Source: Sulfuricaulis limicola (GTDB lineage Bacteria; Pseudomonadota; Gammaproteobacteria; Acidiferrobacterales; Sulfurifustaceae). From it: 64,000 bases of DNA. How positions within the stretch are numbered: position 1 is the stretch's first letter; every line of letters starts with the position of its first letter. Both the position numbers and the translations under genes were made by a program. Positions 59,624-64,000 of this stretch are shown here, piece after piece. Under the pieces are notes generated by a model that saw only the letters and a program-made list of their open reading frames with translations, did not search any database and was not told where the DNA came from. The stretch is taken from positions 434,001-498,000 of the forward strand of contig NZ_AP014879.1 of NCBI RefSeq assembly GCF_002355735.1, in the 5' to 3' direction.

Positions 59624-60067
59624 TCAATAACGGCGTCCGTTGCCCATGCCCGGTCCCATGCCGCCGCCACCGGGTCCCATGCCGGGGCCCATGCCCTTGC
59701 CCGGACCCATGCCGCGTCCGCGGGCTGGCGGTTCATCCGGCAGGGTCACGCCCTTTTCCTTGGCGCGGACCTTCATCTGCTCGTGATGTTCCTTGCGGAT
59801 CTGTTCGCGCTCCTGCTCGGTTTTCGCCGCGCGCATGCGTTCGCGATACGCGTTGCGCTCTTCCTGGGTCATGAGCTGCGATCCATAGACCTGGTCCTGG
59901 TCGCGGGTGCGCAGGCGATCCTGGTCGCGCGTCTGGTCCGGTGTCTGCAAACGGTCCTGATCGCGCAGGCGGTCGCGATCCTGGTCCTGGTCCGCGGCGT
60001 ATGCCACGGTTCCGAAAGCCGGGAGCATGGCCGCGAGCAGGGCGGCATATAGTAATTTACGTTTCAT
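59624..60067 (-). CDS. Low-complexity exported protein (DQDRLR and GPGMG repeats)
   Basis: 147 residues. Signal peptide (YAALLAAMLPAFGTVAYAA, about 6-25), then a DQDRDRLRDQDRLQTPDQTR-type repeat region, a charged helical centre (MTQEERNAYRERMRAAKTEQEREQIRKEHHEQMKVRAKEKGVTLPDEPP) and a Gly/Met/Pro tail of GPGMG and GPGKGMG units. The centre resembles small periplasmic proteins found in sulfur-oxidising and other proteobacteria. The Met-rich tail could bind metals. ATG 60067 with an AAGGAGAAC site; the frame extends to 60772 only as a shadow of the ROK gene. Confidence 0.75.
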   Translation of the reverse strand: MKRKLLYAALLAAMLPAFGTVAYAADQDQDRDRLRDQDRLQTPDQTRDQDRLRTRDQDQVYGSQLMTQEERNAYRERMRAAKTEQEREQIRKEHHEQMKVRAKEKGVTLPDEPPARGRGMGPGKGMGPGMGPGGGGMGPGMGNGRRY

Positions 60068-60278
60068 GACAGTTCTCCTTAACAATTGAATTGGACGGAT
60101 TTTCCCGATCCTCGCAATTGAAATTACCCTCATTCGTTTCGGAATACCATGACGGGTATCAAATATCGCGCAAGTACCGAGGATACCGGTAATAACGCCT
60201 GAGCGCCCCCGCGGTGCACCGTCGCCTTGCGGTTTATTGCCGCACACCCGTGGTTTTCCGGTTACGTCTGTCGCGCGT

Positions 60279-61175
60279 TCAGGCTTCCTGCGGGGCCCAG
60301 AGCTGGGCCGCGCCGCGCACGCCGGAGCTGTCACCGTGGACATGCGGCAGGATTGGCGTGCGCAGTTCGTCATTGAACACGTGACGCGCGACGCGCTCGC
60401 GTCCATGGGTGTAGAGACCGGCGATGTTCGACATGCCGCCGCCGAGCACGATCGCATCCGGATCGAGAATATTGATGACGACCGACAGCGCCTTGCCGAA
60501 ACGGTAGAAGTAGCGCTGCAGGGCGGCTTCGGCCCGGGTATTGCCATGTTCGGCCAGGGCCGCGATGTCTTTTGCCGCGAGCGTGGCATCGCCACCGTGC
60601 TTTTGCCAATCCTGCACCAGCCCGGGGCCGGAAAGGAAGGTCTCGACGCAGCCGCGCTTGCCGCAGTAACAGGGCGGGCCGTCGGCTTCGAGCACGTTGT
60701 GTCCCCATTCGCCGGCGATGTGCTGCGGGCCTTCGTGCAGTTTTCCGTGAAACACAATGCCGCCGCCGACACCGGTGCCGAGGATCACCCCGAACACCGT
60801 GCCATATCCCTTTCCCGCCCCGTCGAGCGCCTCGGACAGGGCGAAGCAGTTGGCGTCGTTGGCGATGCGGATCGGGCGGTCGAGGATTTTTTCAAGATCG
60901 GTCTTGATTGGCTTGCCGTTGAGACAGACGGTGTTGGAGTTCTTGAGGCAACCGGTACGCGCAGAAATCGCACCCGGGGTGCCGATGCCCACGCGACAGG
61001 CCTGTCCGGTTTTTTTCTCGAGGTCGCGTACCAGCGTGTAAATGTTCTGCAGGATGGCGTCGTAGCCGTCGTTCTGCGGCGTCGGCAGGCGTTCGCGCAA
61101 CAGGATCCGGCCGGCCTCGTCCATCACGATGCCTTCGGTTTTGGTGCCGCCCAGATCGATGCCAATTCTTAACAT
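60279..61175 (-). CDS. ROK-family sugar kinase (fructokinase/glucokinase type)
   Basis: 298 residues. ATP site RIGIDLGGTKTEGIVMDEAG, ROK sugar site IANDANCFALSEALDGAGKGYGTVFGVILGTGVGGG, the zinc-binding GHNVLEADGPPCYCGKRGCVETFLSGPGL (C-x-C-x4-C with His) and the C-terminal DAIVLGGGMSNI. Close to E. coli Mak (fructokinase). Phosphorylates a hexose; the exact sugar is not fixed by sequence. Confidence 0.92.
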   Translation of the reverse strand: MLRIGIDLGGTKTEGIVMDEAGRILLRERLPTPQNDGYDAILQNIYTLVRDLEKKTGQACRVGIGTPGAISARTGCLKNSNTVCLNGKPIKTDLEKILDRPIRIANDANCFALSEALDGAGKGYGTVFGVILGTGVGGGIVFHGKLHEGPQHIAGEWGHNVLEADGPPCYCGKRGCVETFLSGPGLVQDWQKHGGDATLAAKDIAALAEHGNTRAEAALQRYFYRFGKALSVVINILDPDAIVLGGGMSNIAGLYTHGRERVARHVFNDELRTPILPHVHGDSSGVRGAAQLWAPQEA

Positions 61176-61266
61176 AGATTTTCACTAATTCCCCCTCTCG
61201 CGCCTGAGCGGGAGAGGGTAAGGGGAGAGGGCGCAACGCAGCAAGGATTGGTTTCGCCTGGACAGC

Positions 61267-61968
61267 TTATTTCAGTCCCTGTGACCACCGGTCGTAAATC
61301 TTGTCGGCCAGTCCCTGCAGACGCGCAACGCGCGTGTCGAGGTCGGCCGTCATCGTCTGTGGATTCTGAACCGTGGCACATACCGGGGCCAGTTCACCGG
61401 CGCCCACGCGCGCCCATTCGCGCACCATGTCGCCGGTCATCTCGATGTGACACTGGAACGCCAGCGTCTTGCCGATGACGAAGGCCTGATTGGGACAATC
61501 GCGCGAGGCCAGGATGCGCGTCGCGCCCGGCGGGATCGAGAAGGTTTCGCCGTGCCAGTGGAACACCTCGAATTCGGGCGGCAAACCATTGAGCCAATCC
61601 TGCGCCATGGCGTTGTCGACGCGCGTGACCGGAAGCCAGCCGATTTCCTTCACCGGGTTGCGGGTGATCGCGCCGCCCAGCGCCTTGCTGATCAGTTGCC
61701 CGCCCAGGCAATGACCCAGTACCGGCATATCCGCCGCGACCGCTTGGCGAATCAAATCAGTGACTTTTGGAATCCAGGACAATGAGTCATTGACGCTCAT
61801 GGGCCCGCCCATGAGCACGATCCCCGGAACCCCGTCTATGCTTGTGGGGACGGGATCGTTGCGGTCGATACGGACCAGACGCCAGGGCAGACGCCGGCGG
61901 CCGAGATAATCGGCCAGGTAACCCGGCCCTTCATGCGGTGCGTGCCGGAAAATCAGGATTTCCTGCAT
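61267..61968 (-). CDS. Class I glutamine amidotransferase (GMP synthase-like)
   Basis: 233 residues. GATase fold with the nucleophile in VLGHCLGGQLISKALGG, the oxyanion segment GIVLMGGPMSVND, and the His-Glu pair in AFQCHIEMTGDMVREW. No synthetase domain is attached. Such stand-alone proteins are annotated GMP-synthase-like amidotransferases; the acceptor is unknown. It is 91 bases upstream of the ROK gene on the same strand, so the two may form an operon. Confidence 0.9.
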   Translation of the reverse strand: MQEILIFRHAPHEGPGYLADYLGRRRLPWRLVRIDRNDPVPTSIDGVPGIVLMGGPMSVNDSLSWIPKVTDLIRQAVAADMPVLGHCLGGQLISKALGGAITRNPVKEIGWLPVTRVDNAMAQDWLNGLPPEFEVFHWHGETFSIPPGATRILASRDCPNQAFVIGKTLAFQCHIEMTGDMVREWARVGAGELAPVCATVQNPQTMTADLDTRVARLQGLADKIYDRWSQGLK

Positions 61969-62004
61969 GCGGCGATTGTATAGTCAGCATTGAATTTAAG
62001 AAAT

Positions 62005-62664
62005 ATGACCATGCGTTTTCCGGTGCTCGGCGTAATGCTCTGTTCCAGTCTGCTGTTGGCGTCGAATACCGCCGCAGCAGTGGAGAGTATTTCCCTGCAG
62101 GCCCTGTTCAAGGACAAGGCGATCGTCGTCGTGGACGGCGCGCGCCGGGTCTTGCGAAGCGGCGAGGAAAGCCCGGAGGGCGTCAAGCTGCTGGCCACCG
62201 ACACGCAGGAGGAAAAGGCCGAGATCGAGATCGGCGGCAAGCGCGAGGTGTTGAAGCTGGGCGTGGTGATTGCCGGTTTCGCCTCCCAGGGCAGGGGCAA
62301 CGTGACGCTTTATCCCGATCGCGGCGGACACTTTTTCGTTGATGGGCTGGTGAACGGAACCAGTGTCCGCTTCATGGTGGATACCGGCGCCACCGTGATT
62401 GCGATGAACAGCGTCGTCGCCAATCGTATCGGGATCGATTACCGCAAGACTGGTCAGCCCGGGATGGCCAGTACACCCGCCGGTTACGTGCAGACCTATA
62501 ACGTTACGCTAGGCAGCGTGCAGGTAGGGGGCATCACGCTGCATAACGTCGCAGGAAGTGTCATCGAGGGAAACCACCCACGCGAAGCCCTGCTCGGCAT
62601 GTCCTTCCTCGGCCATCTCGACATGAAGCGGGATAACGAAAAAATGGAGTTGAGCGAGCGCTGA
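62005..62664 (+). CDS. Retropepsin-like aspartic protease (clan AA), exported
   Basis: About 219 residues. Signal peptide (VLGVMLCSSLLLASNTAAA, about 6-26), an N-terminal domain, then a retropepsin-like region: GLVNGTSVRFMVDTGATVIAMNSVVANRIGIDY with the catalytic DTGA, and EGNHPREALLGMSFLGHLDMK as the closing flap/strand. This is the TIGR02281-type family of periplasmic single-domain aspartic proteases. Substrate unknown. ATG 62005 chosen; TTG 61990 is also in frame. Confidence 0.88.
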   Translation: MTMRFPVLGVMLCSSLLLASNTAAAVESISLQALFKDKAIVVVDGARRVLRSGEESPEGVKLLATDTQEEKAEIEIGGKREVLKLGVVIAGFASQGRGNVTLYPDRGGHFFVDGLVNGTSVRFMVDTGATVIAMNSVVANRIGIDYRKTGQPGMASTPAGYVQTYNVTLGSVQVGGITLHNVAGSVIEGNHPREALLGMSFLGHLDMKRDNEKMELSER

Positions 62665-62667
62665 GGC

Positions 62668-63387
62668 TCAGAAGCGGAAGCCGAGCTTGGCGTTATAGGA
62701 AGCGGCGTCACCGGTTTTGTCGGCTTCGAGCGCGAGATTGATCAGGCCCAGATTGACATTGCCGCCGACAAAATATTTCCCCTGGGTAAATTCCTCCTTG
62801 CTGACGTTCGTGACGCCCACCGGTTCGGATACCGTCCACACCCGCCCCACGCCGGCGTACGGTGTGAAAATGGCAAAGCCCTTGGAGACGAGCAGCTCCA
62901 GGCCCCGGGTGTGAAAATCGAGCTGATCCACGCCCGACAGTTTTGTATAAGTGCCGCGCAGACCGAGCGCCGGCGTGAGGGCGCCGCCCTTGATGATGGC
63001 GTAGCGCAGCTCGGCACCCCAGAGCTGGATGTTGCTGCCCGGAACCGAGGTGTAGAAGGCCCCGATATCAAAGCCGAGCGGCAGCCCTTTGTGCAGATGC
63101 AGTTTGGGGACGTACAGCGTGTCGGGCGCGGTGCTGGAGCTGGCGCGGTCCCAGGCGTCGCGGTTTTCCAGCTGCGTGGCCGTGACCTCTACGCCGAGAT
63201 CGAAACCGGTCAGGCCGAGCGGCGTGGCCGGGATCACGGCCTTGTAGCTCAGTGCCGCACCGAGGTCTTCCGACAGCCGGCGGAAGTCCGCCTGGATCAG
63301 CTGGTTGATCTGGTCGATGTTATCGGCCGCGTTGGCGGACGGGATGGCGAGCAGAAAGACGGCGAGCGATGCCAGCGTGCGTTTCAT
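62668..63387 (-). CDS. Predicted outer membrane beta-barrel protein
   Basis: 239 residues with a signal peptide (TLASLAVFLLAIPSANA, about 3-20) and alternating amphipathic strands, e.g. FDLGVEVTATQLEN, DIGAFYTSVPGSNIQLWGAELRYAI, ALGLRGTYTKLSG, FTPYAGVGRVWT, KYFVGGNVNLGLINLALEADKTG. It ends in a C-terminal Phe (YNAKLGFRF), the BAM recognition feature. An OmpW/TtgA-like small barrel by layout; I cannot name the family. Convergent with the aspartic protease gene, 3 bases apart. Confidence 0.78.
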   Translation of the reverse strand: MKRTLASLAVFLLAIPSANAADNIDQINQLIQADFRRLSEDLGAALSYKAVIPATPLGLTGFDLGVEVTATQLENRDAWDRASSSTAPDTLYVPKLHLHKGLPLGFDIGAFYTSVPGSNIQLWGAELRYAIIKGGALTPALGLRGTYTKLSGVDQLDFHTRGLELLVSKGFAIFTPYAGVGRVWTVSEPVGVTNVSKEEFTQGKYFVGGNVNLGLINLALEADKTGDAASYNAKLGFRF

Positions 63388-63524
63388 TTCATATTCTCCA
63401 TGGTTTCCATTCCAGGCCGGCCGGACGCGGCGGCCCCAATGGTTTTATCGTACGAGTAAATGCGGTATGGAGCCCTACCGCCCGTCCGCCCGAAACCGGC
63501 GTGTAGCAGCGTGCATGACATGAA

Positions 63525-64000
63525 TCACGGCGGTGGAAAGATTTTGTCGGGATTCAGGATTCCCCGCGGATCGAACTGGCGCTTGATCGCGCGCATCAGG
63601 TCCAGCGTCACCGGGTCGATGGCGCGATTGATGTAATCCCGTTTGGCCACCCCGATGCCGTGTTCGCCGGAGAGCGTGCCCCCGAGCGCCAGCACCAGGT
63701 CGAATACTTTCGACACACAGGGCAGGGCGTTGCGCTCCTGTTGCGGGTCCTGCGTGTCGTACAGCAGGTTCACGTGGATGTTGCCGTTGCCGGCATGCCC
63801 GAAATTGACGATCGGGATACCGTACTCGCGCGAGAGCTTTTCCAGCCCGTCAATGAGCTCCGGGATGCGCGACACCGGAACCACCACGTCCTCGTTCAGC
63901 TTGTTCGGCGCGATGTTGCGCAGCGCCGGCGACAGCGCCTTGCGCGTGGCCCACAGCGCCGTAGCCTCGTCTTTGGTCTTTGCCGCCGCCAGGTTTAACA
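63525..64000 (-). CDS. FAD-linked oxidase C-terminal part (D-lactate/glycolate dehydrogenase type), cut by window edge
   Basis: About 158 codons, the 3' end of the gene; the FAD-binding N-terminus lies beyond 64000. The visible part is the FAD-oxidase_C domain: ATALWATRKALSPALRNIAPNKLNEDVVVPVSRIPELI, IVNFGHAGNGNIHVNLLYD (metal/substrate His residues), GGTLSGEHGIGVAKRDYI and IKRQFDPRGILNPDKIFP. This matches GlcD/Dld-type 2-hydroxyacid dehydrogenases. Confidence 0.9.
   Translation of the reverse strand, partial: LNLAAAKTKDEATALWATRKALSPALRNIAPNKLNEDVVVPVSRIPELIDGLEKLSREYGIPIVNFGHAGNGNIHVNLLYDTQDPQQERNALPCVSKVFDLVLALGGTLSGEHGIGVAKRDYINRAIDPVTLDLMRAIKRQFDPRGILNPDKIFPPP

Noticed and set aside
60068-60772. 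N-terminal extension of the DQDRLR repeat protein
   Set aside because: Shadow of the ROK kinase; signal peptide and Shine-Dalgarno place the start at 60067.

Overview
The window is 64 kb of high-GC chromosome from a gammaproteobacterium. Support comes from a RelA with an EFDD synthetase motif, Hda, GreB, a gammaproteobacterial-type LexA with a canonical CTGT-N8-ACAG box, rpmB-rpmG, DesA-like desaturase and AlgC-type phosphomannomutase. TusA, several DsrE-fold proteins and a C_GCAxxG_C_C protein hint at sulfur metabolism; a sulfur-oxidising lineage (for example Acidiferrobacterales) is a guess, not shown. No rRNA, tRNA, CRISPR array or prophage was seen.

Left end (1-6817): a sedentary integron. 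An integron integrase gene (minus strand) lies 8 bases upstream of lexA on the same strand, so the two look co-transcribed. A perfect SOS box overlaps the integrase promoter. Opposite the integrase are an attI core, eight cassettes with clear attC sites, a ninth with a good R'' but decayed R', and a probable tenth that is decayed. Each R'' box of the first nine attC sites is the exact reverse complement of the core at the start of its own cassette. Cargo: a membrane protein, a BrnT/BrnA toxin-antitoxin pair, a lipoprotein, an NTF2-fold immunity-like protein, a SAM methyltransferase and several unknowns. The array ends exactly at the rlmI stop codon.

Middle (6.8-31 kb): rlmI, a two-TM ion channel, DUF599 and Sel1 proteins, an MFS transporter with a leader terminator, a divergent sigma54-type activator with an unusual GAFTGA loop, a TlpA pair, a complete livKHMGF transporter operon, a secreted SPATA20-like protein, a GGDEF-EAL protein, greB, tusA, and a Cus-type copper/silver efflux operon whose adaptor CusB lacks the alpha-hairpin region.

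Right (31-64 kb): mainly housekeeping genes (algC, dut, coaBC, radC, rpmBG, purMN, CDP-alcohol phosphatidyltransferase, perM, hda, relA, proS), a desaturase with a transposase-like tail, and an ECF sigma / anti-sigma / DsrE operon in which the anti-sigma factor is fused to a DsrE-like domain. The window ends inside an FAD-linked oxidase gene. Several intergenic gaps hold different palindromic dispersed repeats. No gene-free stretch exceeds 300 bases; the longest is 11639-11918, which holds the divergent promoters and a leader terminator.
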